A stretch of 64,000 nt of DNA from Steroidobacteraceae bacterium (lineage in GTDB: Bacteria > Pseudomonadota > Gammaproteobacteria > Steroidobacterales > Steroidobacteraceae). Under the pieces are notes generated by a model that saw nothing but the letters and a program-made list of their open reading frames with translations, did not search any database and was not told where the DNA came from. The stretch lies in contig JALORN010000001.1 in assembly GCA_025458905.1 (NCBI GenBank), positions 124,001-188,000 of the forward strand. Reading direction: 5' to 3'. A program made the translations under genes and the position numbers. This document shows positions 12,904 through 22,130 of the stretch, piece by piece (within the stretch, counting starts at the first letter, position 1; each line of letters starts with the position of its first letter).

Positions 12904-13671
12904 ATGTGGCGCGGGCTGCGCGTCGCCGTGCTGCTGGCGGTTCTGGTCGTCGTGGCGGGCGGCGCCTGGGTCGACCGCCGCCGCACGACCGACTGGGACA
13001 GCACGCTCTGGATCGGCATCTTCCCGATCGCGGCGGATGCGCGTGCCGTCACGCGCGAGCACGTCGCGGGACTGCGGCCCGGGACGTTCACCGACATCGA
13101 GCGCTTCTTCGAGCGCGAGGCGCGCGCACACGGCGTGACGCTCGCGCGGCCGATCAAGGTCGAGCTGAACCCACCGCTCGCCGAGGCGCCACCGCGGCTC
13201 GATCCCGACGCAGGCGTCGCGGGGCGGATCCTCTGGAGCCTGCGGATGCGCGCCTATGCCTGGCGGCAGGCCCGCGGCTCGCTCGCCGACATCAGCATGT
13301 TCGTGCTGTACCACGACCCCACGTTGACCCCGGCGGTACCGCACTCGCTCGGCCTGCAGAAGGGGCTGCTCGGCGTGGTCTACGCGTTCGCCGACCCGGA
13401 GATGGACGGCTCCAACGCCGTGGTGATCGCGCACGAGGCGATGCACGCGCTCGGCGCCACCGACAAGTACGACCCGGCGAGCGGCCTGCCGCGCTTCCCC
13501 GACGGCTACGCCGACCCTGACGCCGAGCCGCGTCACCCGCAACAGGATGCGGAGATCATGGGCGGCCGGATCGCGCTCGCGCCCGACGAGGCGGAGGTCC
13601 CGGAGTCGCTCGACGATGTCGTCGTGGGCGCGCTGACCGCGGCCGAGATCAACTGGCCGGGCAGACGATGA
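12904..13671 (+). CDS. Membrane-anchored putative zinc peptidase (HEAMH)
   Basis: 255 residues. One N-terminal membrane segment (LRVAVLLAVLVVVAGGAWV) and a periplasmic domain carrying VVIAHEAMHALGATDKYD, a HExxH motif followed by a likely third ligand, and later QQDAEIMGGR. The C-terminal half resembles conserved hypothetical proteins of Proteobacteria; no experimentally known family is recognised. Its stop codon overlaps the matB ATG (ATGA), so the two are translationally coupled, although no functional link is evident. Confidence 0.7.
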   Translation: MWRGLRVAVLLAVLVVVAGGAWVDRRRTTDWDSTLWIGIFPIAADARAVTREHVAGLRPGTFTDIERFFEREARAHGVTLARPIKVELNPPLAEAPPRLDPDAGVAGRILWSLRMRAYAWRQARGSLADISMFVLYHDPTLTPAVPHSLGLQKGLLGVVYAFADPEMDGSNAVVIAHEAMHALGATDKYDPASGLPRFPDGYADPDAEPRHPQQDAEIMGGRIALAPDEAEVPESLDDVVVGALTAAEINWPGRR

Positions 13672-15203
13672 GCACCGCCGTCGAGGACGCGAGCCTGCAT
13701 CGCGGGATCGACGCGGTCGCGCGCGTCGCGGGCGACCGCCCCTGCTGGATCGTGCCGGGGCGCGGCACCTGGAGCTTCGAGGACTTGCGGGCCGGCGCCG
13801 CGCGGCACGGCGCTGCCCTGCGCGCCGCCGGCGTACGCCCCGGGGACCGCGTGCTGCTGCAGGCGGGCAAGTCGCCCGAGTTCCTGCTGCTCTACCTCGG
13901 CTGCCTGCATGCCGGCGCGGTGTTCGTGCCGCTGAACACGGCGTACACGCCGGGCGAGGCGCGCTACTTCGCGCTCGACTGCGAGCCGCGCGTGATCGTG
14001 GCCGACCCCGCACGGCTCGACGCGCTCGCGCCGGTGGCCGAGGCCTGCAGCGCGCAGCTGTTCGGCCTCGATGGCGAGGGCGGCGGCAGCTGGAGCGACG
14101 CGGTCGCCGCGATCGGCGATGCCACGAAGCCTGCGCACGCCCCGCGCGGTGCCGACGACCTCGCGGCGCTCGTCTACACCTCCGGCACCACCGGGCGATC
14201 GAAGGGCGCGATGCTCTCGCATGGCAACCTCGAGTCGAACGCACGCACCCTGGTGGCGCTGTGGCGCTTCCACGCCGGCGACGTGCTGCTGCACGCGCTG
14301 CCGGTCTACCACGTGCACGGCCTGTTCGTCGCGACGCACTGCGCGCTGCTCGCCGGCGCCGCGACGCTGCTGCTGCCGCGCTTCGACGCCGCCGAGGTGC
14401 TCGACTGCCTGCCGCGCTCGACGGTGTTCATGGGCGTGCCGACCTACTACGTCCGCCTGCTCGAGCACCCGCGTTTCGACCGCCAGGCGACGCGCCGGGT
14501 GCGGGTCTTCATCTGTGGCTCGGCGCCGCTGCTGCCCGGGACCTTCGCCGAGTTCGAGCGCCGCACCGGCCAGCGGATCCTCGAGCGCTATGGGATGAGC
14601 GAGGCCGGCATGATCACCTCGAACCCTTACGAGGGCGAGCGCATCGCCGGCAGCGTCGGCTTCGCGCTGCCGGACGTCGAGGTCCGGGTCGCCGGGCCCG
14701 ACGGTGGCGAGCTGCCGCGCGGCACGCCCGGCGTGCTCGAGATCCGCGGCCCGAACCTCTTCCAGGGCTACTGGCGGATGCCGCAGAAGACCGCCGAGGA
14801 GTTCCGCGCCGACGGCTTCTTCGTCACCGGCGACGTCGCGACCCAGGACGCGACCGGGCGCGTGGCGATCGTCGGGCGCGCCAAGGACCTCGTGATCAGC
14901 GGCGGCTTCAACGTCTATCCGAAGGAGATCGAGCTCGAGATCGACGCCCTGCCCGGCGTGATCGAGTCGGCCGTGATCGGCGTGCCCCACCCGGACCTCG
15001 GCGAGGCGGTGGTCGCGGTGGTGGCGCGTGCCGCCGGCGCGGTTCTCGCCGAGCGGGACGTGCTCGCGGCGCTGCAGGGGCGCCTCGCACGCTTCAAGCA
15101 GCCGAAACGCGTGTACTTCGTCGACGACCTGCCGCGCAACGCGATGGGCAAGGTGCAGAAGGTGCGACTGCGCGAGCAGTACGCGGCAACCTTCGCGGGC
15201 TGA
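13668..15203 (+). CDS. matB: Malonyl-CoA synthetase (MatB-like acyl-CoA ligase)
   Basis: ANL-superfamily ligase of 511 residues that activates malonate with ATP and CoA. P-loop YTSGTTGRSKGAMLSHGNL; LPVYHVHGLFVATHCAL and MGVPTYYVRLLEHPRF are characteristic of malonyl-CoA synthetases; A5 motif RYGMSEAGMITSNPY; A7 FFVTGDVA; A8 GRAKDLVISGGFNVYPKEIE; A10 lysine in RNAMGKVQK. It would make extender units for fatty-acid or polyketide synthesis, or salvage malonate. A related ligase with another specificity cannot be excluded, but the MatB-like motifs are strong. Confidence 0.87.
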   Translation: MSTAVEDASLHRGIDAVARVAGDRPCWIVPGRGTWSFEDLRAGAARHGAALRAAGVRPGDRVLLQAGKSPEFLLLYLGCLHAGAVFVPLNTAYTPGEARYFALDCEPRVIVADPARLDALAPVAEACSAQLFGLDGEGGGSWSDAVAAIGDATKPAHAPRGADDLAALVYTSGTTGRSKGAMLSHGNLESNARTLVALWRFHAGDVLLHALPVYHVHGLFVATHCALLAGAATLLLPRFDAAEVLDCLPRSTVFMGVPTYYVRLLEHPRFDRQATRRVRVFICGSAPLLPGTFAEFERRTGQRILERYGMSEAGMITSNPYEGERIAGSVGFALPDVEVRVAGPDGGELPRGTPGVLEIRGPNLFQGYWRMPQKTAEEFRADGFFVTGDVATQDATGRVAIVGRAKDLVISGGFNVYPKEIELEIDALPGVIESAVIGVPHPDLGEAVVAVVARAAGAVLAERDVLAALQGRLARFKQPKRVYFVDDLPRNAMGKVQKVRLREQYAATFAG

Positions 15204-15241
15204 CGCGGGCCGCGCGCGGCACGGGCCGGCGGCCGTGGCCT

Positions 15242-15847
15242 TCAGTCGCGCGCCGCGCCCTCGGCCTCGTCCGCGCGCGGCGGCTCGTTCCAGCCACGCC
15301 GCAGCTGGCCGCGGATCTCGCCGGCCGGATAGCGAGCGGTGTGCACGTTGGCGTAGGTCACGCCCTTGCGGATCGCGCGCAGCACCTCGTCGAACTCGCC
15401 GGGCGAGATGCCCTGTGCCGAGGGGCCGACCACCTGCTCCGCCGTCAGCTGGCCGGCGACCGTGCCGGGCGCCTCGGGGCAGGCGGGCGTGCCGGGAGGC
15501 CCGGGCAGCGACGCGCTGCCGCAGAGCCAGACCATGATCCCACCGTTCACGCCGGGCTGCGCGGTGTGCAGATGCGCCTGGACGACGGGCGAGTCGAAGC
15601 CCTCGTACTGCAGCTCGTAGCTGATGGTGCTGGCACCCTCGTCGAGAGTCGCGCGGAAGCTGCCGCGGGCGCCCGAGATGATCGGTGGGACTTCCTGCGT
15701 GGACGTGAGCCGCGCCACGACGCGCGGCAGTGGGTTCAGGGTCTCGCGCCGGTCGGTCGCCGCCGGCGCGTACGGGACGAGCAGCGACGCGATGCCGAGC
15801 GACGCGAGCACGGTGGCCGCCAGCGGGCCGATCTGTGCGGGACGCAT
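15242..15847 (-). CDS. Secreted CHRD-domain protein
   Basis: 201 residues with an N-terminal export signal (ATVLASLGIASLLVPYAPAA) and one CHRD domain: LTSTQEVPPIISGARGSF, ISYELQYEGFDSPVVQAHLH, and the terminal YANVHTARYPAGEIRGQL signature. The CHRD domain was defined from chordin; in bacteria its role is unknown. It is convergent with matB and stands alone. A second CHRD protein is encoded at 37486-38124. Confidence 0.85.
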   Translation of the reverse strand: MRPAQIGPLAATVLASLGIASLLVPYAPAATDRRETLNPLPRVVARLTSTQEVPPIISGARGSFRATLDEGASTISYELQYEGFDSPVVQAHLHTAQPGVNGGIMVWLCGSASLPGPPGTPACPEAPGTVAGQLTAEQVVGPSAQGISPGEFDEVLRAIRKGVTYANVHTARYPAGEIRGQLRRGWNEPPRADEAEGAARD

Positions 15848-15958
15848 CGGGGTCTCTCCGGTGGGGGTCGAGACCGGAACTCTGCGCCGCGTGCCGGCCG
15901 CCCGGGAGCCGGATGTGCGGCCCGGGTCACGCTGGACGGCGGATTCCCTCGCGTGCGC

Positions 15959-16510
15959 TCAGGGGGCGGGCGGCGCACCGAGCACGGCCCGCCAGTTGCG
16001 CCAGTCGATGCGACGGGGATGCGCAACGTGACGGTTGTGCGGCGAGTCGAACAGGGCATGGCGCCAGCTCGGCGGATGGCTGCCGGTGATCTCGACCTTG
16101 TCGTCGAGCAGCCAGTCGCCGTGCACCACCGTCTTGTCCGCGGTGAGCACGATGCGCCGGCACCACCCGGCGCCGAGGTGCTGCTCGACCCAGGCGAACT
16201 TCTCGGCGACGCAGTTCTGGTACTGCTCGATCGGCGAGGTGCAGATGCGTACGTTCCAGCCGAGCGCCAGCATCGCCTCGAGCGCCTCGCGCCCGCCCGG
16301 GATCGCCGGCAGGTTGCGGAAGAAGCCGGGCCCGGCATAGACGCGCATCGCCGCGGCGCGCAGCTCGGCAGGCAGGTCGTCGCGCGGGTTCCAGGCGCGG
16401 CGGCGCTCGGCGGTGACGTAAGGGGCCTCGGGATGCGCCGCGCGCCACGCGGCGAGGAAGCCCGCGTCGAAGTCGGCGAGCACGTTGTCCTGGTCGACGA
16501 GGATCAGCAT
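15959..16510 (-). CDS. 5'(3')-deoxyribonucleotidase-like HAD phosphatase
   Basis: 183 residues of the NT5C-type HAD family. Motif I is DQDNVLADFD (nucleophile Asp and general acid Asp), motif II is ICTSPIEQYQNC, a Lys is in LTADKTVVHGDWLLDDK, which also gives motif III (LLDDK). The enzyme probably dephosphorylates deoxynucleoside monophosphates. Start MLILVDQDN is the only sensible one. It is a stand-alone gene. Confidence 0.82.
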   Translation of the reverse strand: MLILVDQDNVLADFDAGFLAAWRAAHPEAPYVTAERRRAWNPRDDLPAELRAAAMRVYAGPGFFRNLPAIPGGREALEAMLALGWNVRICTSPIEQYQNCVAEKFAWVEQHLGAGWCRRIVLTADKTVVHGDWLLDDKVEITGSHPPSWRHALFDSPHNRHVAHPRRIDWRNWRAVLGAPPAP

Positions 16511-16779
16511 GGCGGACGAAGGTGCCGTGGCGGCGTCGCGCGCGACTATAGCGCGTGCCGGCCGACGCGACGCCCGGGGCCCGCCTGCGCCACCGCCGGC
16601 CCGGCAGGGGCCGGCCGCGACGCGCTGGACCGCGGCCTCAGCCCGCCGGCGGGGACGCCCGCGCCGTGGAACAGGGCGATCGCGACCGTCGAGTGGAACG
16701 GCAGCCAGACTGGCGGCCGGCTGTCGTCGCGGGCCTTCAGCGCCGGCAGTTCCGCCGCGGGGCGGCGCGCGCGGCGGCG

Positions 16780-17052
16780 GGGTACCAGACCATCGCGCCG
16801 ATGCCAGCGAGCCGCAGCATCACGCTGGCGATGGAGCCCGGATTCCAGCAGGTCGAGTGCTTCGGACCGGACAACCGCTGCGCGATCACGCGCGCCTGCC
16901 GGCTGCAGGCCATGCTGGCCAGTGCGCTGGCCGAGTTCTTCGGAGTGCTCGACCGCCCCACGCTCGCCGACCTGCTGGACCCGCCCCCCGGCCCGTCCAC
17001 CACCCGCCGCCGGGCGGGGGTCCATGCAACGGGCCTATGGCAGGCACCCTGA
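16780..17052 (+). pseudogene. Remnant of an Rrf2-family transcription regulator (C-terminal part)
   Basis: The frame encodes GYQTIAPMPASRS, then EPGFQQVECF, CAITRACRLQAML and FFGVLDRPTLADLL. This is the end of an Rrf2 regulator (NsrR/IscR type), including the conserved acidic ECF and the FxxVLDxxTLADLL tail, with two of the usual cysteines. The 260 bp between this point and the nucleotidase start is about the size of the missing DNA-binding half, but no frame there encodes a winged-helix domain. The likely reading is a decayed regulator. A much shorter functional protein starting at ATG 16801 is less likely. Confidence 0.6.
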
Positions 17053-17116
17053 TTTCGATTGGCAGCCCGGAGGGCGCGGCGCTCTAATCCGCTCCTGCCA
17101 GCCCCGAGGAACCCCC

Positions 17117-18070
17117 ATGAGCCTCAACCGCACTCCGCTCCGCGCCGTGACCCAGGACGACGTCGACACCTACCAGCGCGACGGCGTCGTGATGCTGCGC
17201 GGCATCCTGAACCAGGAGTGGATCGACACGCTGTTGCCGCTCGGCATGCGCATCGCGGCGGGCAAGGAAGACTTCGGCCTGCTGCCGAGCTACCCCGGGC
17301 GCTACATGTCGCGCTGCATCCCCGAGTTCCGCGAACTCGCGTTCCACTCGCCGATCGCCGAGGCGGGCTGCCGCGTGATGGGCTCGAAGCGCGCGCGCTT
17401 CTTCTTCGACGAGATCTTCGCCAAGGCGCCGCGCTCCACCGAGAAGACCATCTGGCACACCGACCGCATGGGCTGGCCCGTCAGCGGCAAGATGGTGCCC
17501 TCGCTTTGGATACCGCTGACGAAGGTCACCCAGGCGAACTCGCTGGAGTGCATCGCCGGCACCCACACCCAGGACGTGCGCTACTGGCTGTTCTCGCCCA
17601 ACGCCCGCAAGATGATCAAGCCGCCGGACCGCGTGCCGCACCCGGACGGCGAGGCGATGCGCAAGGACCCGAACCTGCGCTTCCTGACCTGGGACATGGA
17701 ACCGGGCGACATGCTGGTGGTGCACCCCTGGACGCTGCACTACTCCCACGGCAACCCGACCGACGGCTGGCGCGTCGCGGTGTCGGTGCGCGTCTTCGGC
17801 GACGACATCCGCTGGGACCCGCGCCCCGACTGCGTCAACCTCGCGGGCGTGAGCTTCGACGAGATGATCCCCGGCGAGCCGCCCGCCGGTCCGCTGTTCC
17901 CGGTGGTCTGGAGCGAGGACGGCGAGCGCGAGGACGACTCCCGCTTCCCGCGCGGCTTCGCGACGACCTGGACGCGCGAGCGTCGCTCGGACGTCAACGA
18001 GTACGACGTCTTCCAGAAGAACTTCGAGGAATCGCGCCGCGCAGGGTCGCCGACGACCACGCCCGCCTGA
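17117..18070 (+). CDS. Phytanoyl-CoA dioxygenase (PhyH) family protein
   Basis: 317 residues, Fe(II)/2-oxoglutarate oxygenase of the PhyH family. Iron ligands HxD in TIWHTDRMGWP and the distal His plus 2OG-binding Arg in LHYSHGNPTDGWRVAVSVRV are present; VTQDDVDTYQRDGVVMLRGIL is the family N-terminus. The substrate is not predictable from sequence: relatives act on fatty acyl-CoAs, ectoine or secondary metabolites. A GAGGA ribosome site lies before the ATG. It is convergent with the chemoreceptor gene. Confidence 0.88.
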   Translation: MSLNRTPLRAVTQDDVDTYQRDGVVMLRGILNQEWIDTLLPLGMRIAAGKEDFGLLPSYPGRYMSRCIPEFRELAFHSPIAEAGCRVMGSKRARFFFDEIFAKAPRSTEKTIWHTDRMGWPVSGKMVPSLWIPLTKVTQANSLECIAGTHTQDVRYWLFSPNARKMIKPPDRVPHPDGEAMRKDPNLRFLTWDMEPGDMLVVHPWTLHYSHGNPTDGWRVAVSVRVFGDDIRWDPRPDCVNLAGVSFDEMIPGEPPAGPLFPVVWSEDGEREDDSRFPRGFATTWTRERRSDVNEYDVFQKNFEESRRAGSPTTTPA

Positions 18071-18133
18071 TCGGCGCCCGCCGCTCGTTCGGGGCCGAGC
18101 GCCGCGCCGAGGGCACGGCGCCAGGGCCCGGCC

Positions 18134-20092
18134 TCAGCGCATCGCGGCCGCCCGCTCCAGCGCGGCGGGCGGCGCGTTCTCAGCAACCGGCGCCGGGTTC
18201 CCGGCGGCCGGCGCGGGCACGGCGACCACCTCGGATGCCGCGGCCCGCCCGGGCGCCGCGGGTGGCGGCACCCCACCACGCGCGACCGCCACCGCCTCGC
18301 CGCCGCGGCTTCGCGTGCGCAGCTTCGGCGCGTTGACGATCACCTCGGGCAGGCGATAGCGGCGCATCAGGCCGGCGAGGTCGGCGGACCGCTCCGCCAG
18401 CGCGCCGCTGGCGAGTGCGGTGCGTTCCACCAGGGCATTGTGGCCGCGGGTGAAGCCCTCGAGCTCGAGCACCGCCCCGTCGATCCGCGCGATGCCCTCG
18501 GCCTGCTGCACGGCCACGGTGTCGATCTGCGCGACGATCTCGGCGACACCCTGCGCCGAGCCGATGATCTGCCCCAGGGCCTGCTCGGACTGCATCACCT
18601 TGTCGCTGCCGGTGGCGACGCAGCCCAGGGTCTCGTCGATCAGCTGCTGTACCTCGCGGGCGGCGCTCTTGCTGCGCGCGGCGAGCGCCCGGACCTCGGC
18701 GGCGACCACCGCGAAGCCACCACCGTGCGGGCCGGCATGGGCGGCCTCGATCGCGGCGTTCAGCGCCAGCAGGTTGGTCTGGAACGCGATGCCGTCGATG
18801 ACGCCGACGACGTCGGCCATCCGGCGGCTGGTGCGCTCGATGGTCGACATGGCCTCGCGGGCGTCGTGCACCACGTCGCCGCCGTGCGCGGCAGACTGGC
18901 GCATCTGCGCGGCGAGGTGGCTCGCGAGGTGTGCGCTCTCGGTGAGCTGGCGGATGGCGGCGGTCACGTCGCGCGTGCTGCGCGCGGTGTCGGCGAGGCT
19001 GTGCGCGGCGCGAGCCGCCTGCTCGCCGAGCTGGCGGTTCTCCTCGGCGATGGCCGCGGCGCCGGCGCTGACCTCGGTGGCGAGCGTCGAGACGGTGCTG
19101 ACGATGCCTGCCATCGCGTCGCCGACCGCGTTCAGCCCGGTGCCGAGGATCGCCAGCGGGCCCGTCGCGCCCTCGAGCGACACCCGGCTCGCGAGTTCGT
19201 AGCGATTGAGGTCGGAGACGACGCCGAGGATCCGCGCCTCGAGGCGCGCGCCTTCGGTGCGGTCCTTCCAGCGGATCGCTGCGCCGAGCGGGCGCCCGTC
19301 CGGGGCGCGCAGCGGCATCGCCCGCAGCTCGAAGCGGCGGCCGTCGAGCTCGAGGATCGCGGTGCCCGGGGCGGCATCCGCCTCCAGCAGCCGCGCGGCA
19401 CGCAGCCCGTCGCCGTCGAAGCAGGCCAGCGGTGCGCCGCGCACCTCGTCCGCACCGACGGCCGAGAGGCGCGCGGCCAGGCCGTTTCCGAGCGAGTCGA
19501 GCATGGCCTGCATCGCGGGGTTCATCGCTTCGATACGCAGCGCCGCATCGGCGATCATCAGTCCGTCGTCGAGCGCGGCGATCGCCGCCGATTCGCGCTC
19601 GCGGCGCGCGGCGGACTGCGCATCGTGGAGTCGCTGCAGATCCTCGGCCCCGGCATCGCGCCACTCGACGAGCAGGCCGTGCGCGGCGTCGCGTCCCTGG
19701 CCGAGCGGTACGCACCTCGCGCCGAGCCGGCGGCCCGAGCGCTCGATGACGCGCTCACGGGGCTCGGCGAGGCCTTGCGTCGGCACCAAGGCGGCGTCGA
19801 GCGCCGCGACGCTGCGCCCCTCCCAGCGTGCCGTCGCCGTGCCGCCGCGTCCGCCCGCGGGAGGCGGGGCCGCCCCGAGCAGCGCTGCCGCGCCCTCTCC
19901 GCAGTGCACGATCGTGCCTGCGGCGTCGGCGAGCACGACGTCGCGGCCGAGGACCGCGAGCGCGGCCTCGGCGCGCGCCGCCCGCTCGCGCAGCGTCTCG
20001 AGGCCTCTGCGGGCCGCCCGCAGGCGACGGACCAACAGGTGAACCGGGAGCGCGCCCGAGAGCAGCACGGGAACCAGCCAGAGCCAGGACAT
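18134..20092 (-). CDS. Methyl-accepting chemotaxis-type sensory protein with PAS domains
   Basis: 652 residues. A single N-terminal membrane segment (MSWLWLVPVLLSGALPVHLL), then two PAS-like regions (around VVLADAAGTIVHCGEGAAAL and IADAALRIEAMNPAMQAML, with a PAC-like LDGRRFELRAMPLRAPDGRP), then an MCP signalling domain with the highly conserved hairpin tip IDGIAFQTNLLALNAAIEAA and GGGFAVVAAEVRALAARS. No HAMP or periplasmic sensor domain is apparent, so it probably senses a cytoplasmic or redox cue. No che genes are nearby. The C-terminus is Ala/Pro-rich. Confidence 0.88.
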   Translation of the reverse strand: MSWLWLVPVLLSGALPVHLLVRRLRAARRGLETLRERAARAEAALAVLGRDVVLADAAGTIVHCGEGAAALLGAAPPPAGGRGGTATARWEGRSVAALDAALVPTQGLAEPRERVIERSGRRLGARCVPLGQGRDAAHGLLVEWRDAGAEDLQRLHDAQSAARRERESAAIAALDDGLMIADAALRIEAMNPAMQAMLDSLGNGLAARLSAVGADEVRGAPLACFDGDGLRAARLLEADAAPGTAILELDGRRFELRAMPLRAPDGRPLGAAIRWKDRTEGARLEARILGVVSDLNRYELASRVSLEGATGPLAILGTGLNAVGDAMAGIVSTVSTLATEVSAGAAAIAEENRQLGEQAARAAHSLADTARSTRDVTAAIRQLTESAHLASHLAAQMRQSAAHGGDVVHDAREAMSTIERTSRRMADVVGVIDGIAFQTNLLALNAAIEAAHAGPHGGGFAVVAAEVRALAARSKSAAREVQQLIDETLGCVATGSDKVMQSEQALGQIIGSAQGVAEIVAQIDTVAVQQAEGIARIDGAVLELEGFTRGHNALVERTALASGALAERSADLAGLMRRYRLPEVIVNAPKLRTRSRGGEAVAVARGGVPPPAAPGRAAASEVVAVPAPAAGNPAPVAENAPPAALERAAAMR

Positions 20093-20285
20093 CGCGTCGT
20101 TTTTCCTCGTCTTTCGGCGTCCCGGCCGTGCCGCGGGGGCCGACGCCTCATCGGTGTCTACGGCCCGGGCATCGGCCGCCGCGGGAATCCCTTAAGGGTG
20201 AGGAGGAGTCCAGGAGTGGGTTGCGGGCAGATCCGCGACGCGCGTCACGCCTGCTGCGCAGCGGGTGGCCGCGGCCCGTGTGTAC

Positions 20286-21386
20286 TCAGCGCCCGGAAAC
20301 GACGATGCGGCCACCGGGGCCGCGGGTCACGACCAGGTCGAAATTGCGCTCCAGCGAGCGCACCAGGCCGTCGATGTCGCCGGACTTGTACACGCCGCCG
20401 ATGCGCATCCGGCGCAGCCGCTCGTCGGGGATCTCGAAGCGGACCTCGCCGTAGCGCGCGACCTCGGCGAGCGCATCCTCGAGCGGTTCGCCGTCGAAGA
20501 CCAGCATGCCCCGCTGCCAGGCGAGGTGGTTCGCGAGCGTCTCGGGCGGCAGCGGCTGCACCGTCCAGCCCAGCTCGCCCGCCCCGGCGGCGAGCAGCTG
20601 CTCGCCGGCGACGACCTCGGCGCGCGCCGGTGCCCCGCCCGGGGCCGAGGGTGCGGCGCCCGCGGGTCGCGTCACGACCACGCGGCCCTCGGTGACGGTC
20701 AGCCGCAACGCACCGTCGCGCGCGAGCCTGACGTTGAAGGCCGTGCCGAGGGCGCGGATCCGCCGCCCCGCGGCGGAGACCACGAACGGCCGCGCCGCAT
20801 CGTGCTGCACCTCGAAGTGCGCCTCGCCCGACACGACCTCGACCCGGCGCTCGCGTGCGCCGAAGGCGACGCGGACGCGCGTCGACGTGTTGAGCTTGAC
20901 GATCGAGCCGTCGGCGAGGACCTCGGTACGCTGTTCCCCGAGCCGCGTCGCATAGGCGGAGCCCTCGCCGGGCGCGGATGTGCCCGCTCCGCCCGATCCG
21001 CCTTCGGCGCCGGTCGCGGGCGATGGCGACGCGGCCGCAGCGGCGGTGCCGGTGCCCGGTGGCCACTGCGGGCGCAGCAGGAACAGCGCGAGCAGGGCCA
21101 GCGGCACGGCGGCGCCGAGCGCGATCCACGGCCAGCGCGCGACCGGCGTCGACGGCCGGCTGCGCGGCGGCAACTCGAGCAGGCCCGAGAGCTCGCGCAG
21201 CAGCTCCATGTCGTCCCAGAGCGCGGCCATCGCCACCAGCGCACGGCCGTGGCGGGCATCGGCCGCCAGCCACTCCCCGAGCTGCGCGCGCTCGTCGGCC
21301 GCGAGCCCGCGATCGAGCCGGCTCAGCCACAGGCTCGCCTCCTCGTCGATGCGTCGCCGGGTCTTGAAGGCCAGCAGGTCAGCCAT
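20286..21386 (-). CDS. FecR-family anti-sigma factor
   Basis: 366-residue inner-membrane regulator that receives a signal from an outer-membrane TonB receptor and controls the partner ECF sigma factor. N-terminal cytoplasmic DUF4880 region (ASLWLSRLDRGLAADERAQLGEWL), one membrane helix (PWIALGAAVPLALLALFLL), the periplasmic FecR domain (LADGSIVKLNTSTRVRVAF, VVSGEAHFEVQHD, FVVSAAGRRIRALGTAFNV) and a C-terminal STN-like DUF4974 part (LAEVARYGEVRFEIPD). Its start overlaps the sigma-factor stop by 8 bp, as expected for a coupled sigma/anti-sigma pair. Confidence 0.9.
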   Translation of the reverse strand: MADLLAFKTRRRIDEEASLWLSRLDRGLAADERAQLGEWLAADARHGRALVAMAALWDDMELLRELSGLLELPPRSRPSTPVARWPWIALGAAVPLALLALFLLRPQWPPGTGTAAAAASPSPATGAEGGSGGAGTSAPGEGSAYATRLGEQRTEVLADGSIVKLNTSTRVRVAFGARERRVEVVSGEAHFEVQHDAARPFVVSAAGRRIRALGTAFNVRLARDGALRLTVTEGRVVVTRPAGAAPSAPGGAPARAEVVAGEQLLAAGAGELGWTVQPLPPETLANHLAWQRGMLVFDGEPLEDALAEVARYGEVRFEIPDERLRRMRIGGVYKSGDIDGLVRSLERNFDLVVTRGPGGRIVVSGR

Positions 21387-21918
21387 GGCCGCGCCCCGCG
21401 ACGCGCCGGCGCGGCGCCGGCATCGCGTCGTGCTCCTGCAGGTAGGTCCAGCAGCGCAGCAACCCCTTGGCGACGTGCTTCTCCACGGTGCTCTCGCTGA
21501 TGCCGAGGTAGGCGGCGATGTCGCGCTGGCTCATGCCATAGACCTTCTTCAGCAGGAACGCGCGCCGGCACTGCAGCGGCAGCTCGCGCACCGCGCGGCA
21601 GAAGAGCAGCAGGCGCTCGTGCGCCTCGGCCTGCGCCTCGAGGTTCTCGCCGCTGGCGATCCGGCCCGCGCCCGGCAGCGACTCGAGCGAATCGGCCAGG
21701 CGGCGCTCGGCGCCGGCGACGTGGTTCAACGCGAGGTTCCACGCGGTCTTCAGCAGGAAGGCGCGGGGATGCTCGATCTTCTGCGAGCGTTCCGCCTCGA
21801 ACGAGCGGACGAAGGCTTCCTGGACGATGTCCTCGATGTCGGCCGGCTGCACGACGCGGCTGACGAGGCGCGCGATCTGCTTGCGAACGCCCGCGAACAC
21901 CTCCGAGACCGATGCCAT
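21379..21918 (-). CDS. FecI-like ECF sigma factor
   Basis: 179 residues from ATG 21918 (MASVSEVFAG); a longer frame adds 33 residues of unlikely composition. Sigma region 2 is DIEDIVQEAFVRSFEAERS with HPRAFLLKTAWNLALNH, region 4 is LPLQCRRAFLLKKVYGMSQRDIAAYLGISESTVEKHV. By family analogy it directs transcription of the divergent TonB receptor and M24 gene at 22131-26403 when FecR relays ligand binding. Confidence 0.9.
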   Translation of the reverse strand: MASVSEVFAGVRKQIARLVSRVVQPADIEDIVQEAFVRSFEAERSQKIEHPRAFLLKTAWNLALNHVAGAERRLADSLESLPGAGRIASGENLEAQAEAHERLLLFCRAVRELPLQCRRAFLLKKVYGMSQRDIAAYLGISESTVEKHVAKGLLRCWTYLQEHDAMPAPRRRVAGRGHG

Positions 21919-22130
21919 CGCCGGTGTCTCCCTCGCGCGGCCCGTCGGCCGATGCCGGCAGTGTAGTGAAGCGGCGCGGCCGCCGCAGCCTCGTTGACGG
22001 TCCGGCAGCCGCGTCACTACTGTGTCGCAGCACCGGCCGCGCCTGGCCGCGATTTTTTTTCGATGGAGTGGAGGATCCGGTCTCGCCAGTGGTCTCTCTT
22101 GTCGTAGCGCGTCGTCCCGCCCGACCCGGG

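Noticed and set aside
16546-17025. Minus-strand frame of 159 codons opposite the Rrf2 remnant
   Set aside because: Low-complexity Arg/Ala sequence; the plus strand carries recognisable Rrf2 residues.
20189-20198. CCCTTAAGGG palindrome upstream of the chemoreceptor
   Set aside because: Only 10 bp and a single copy; too short to claim as an operator.
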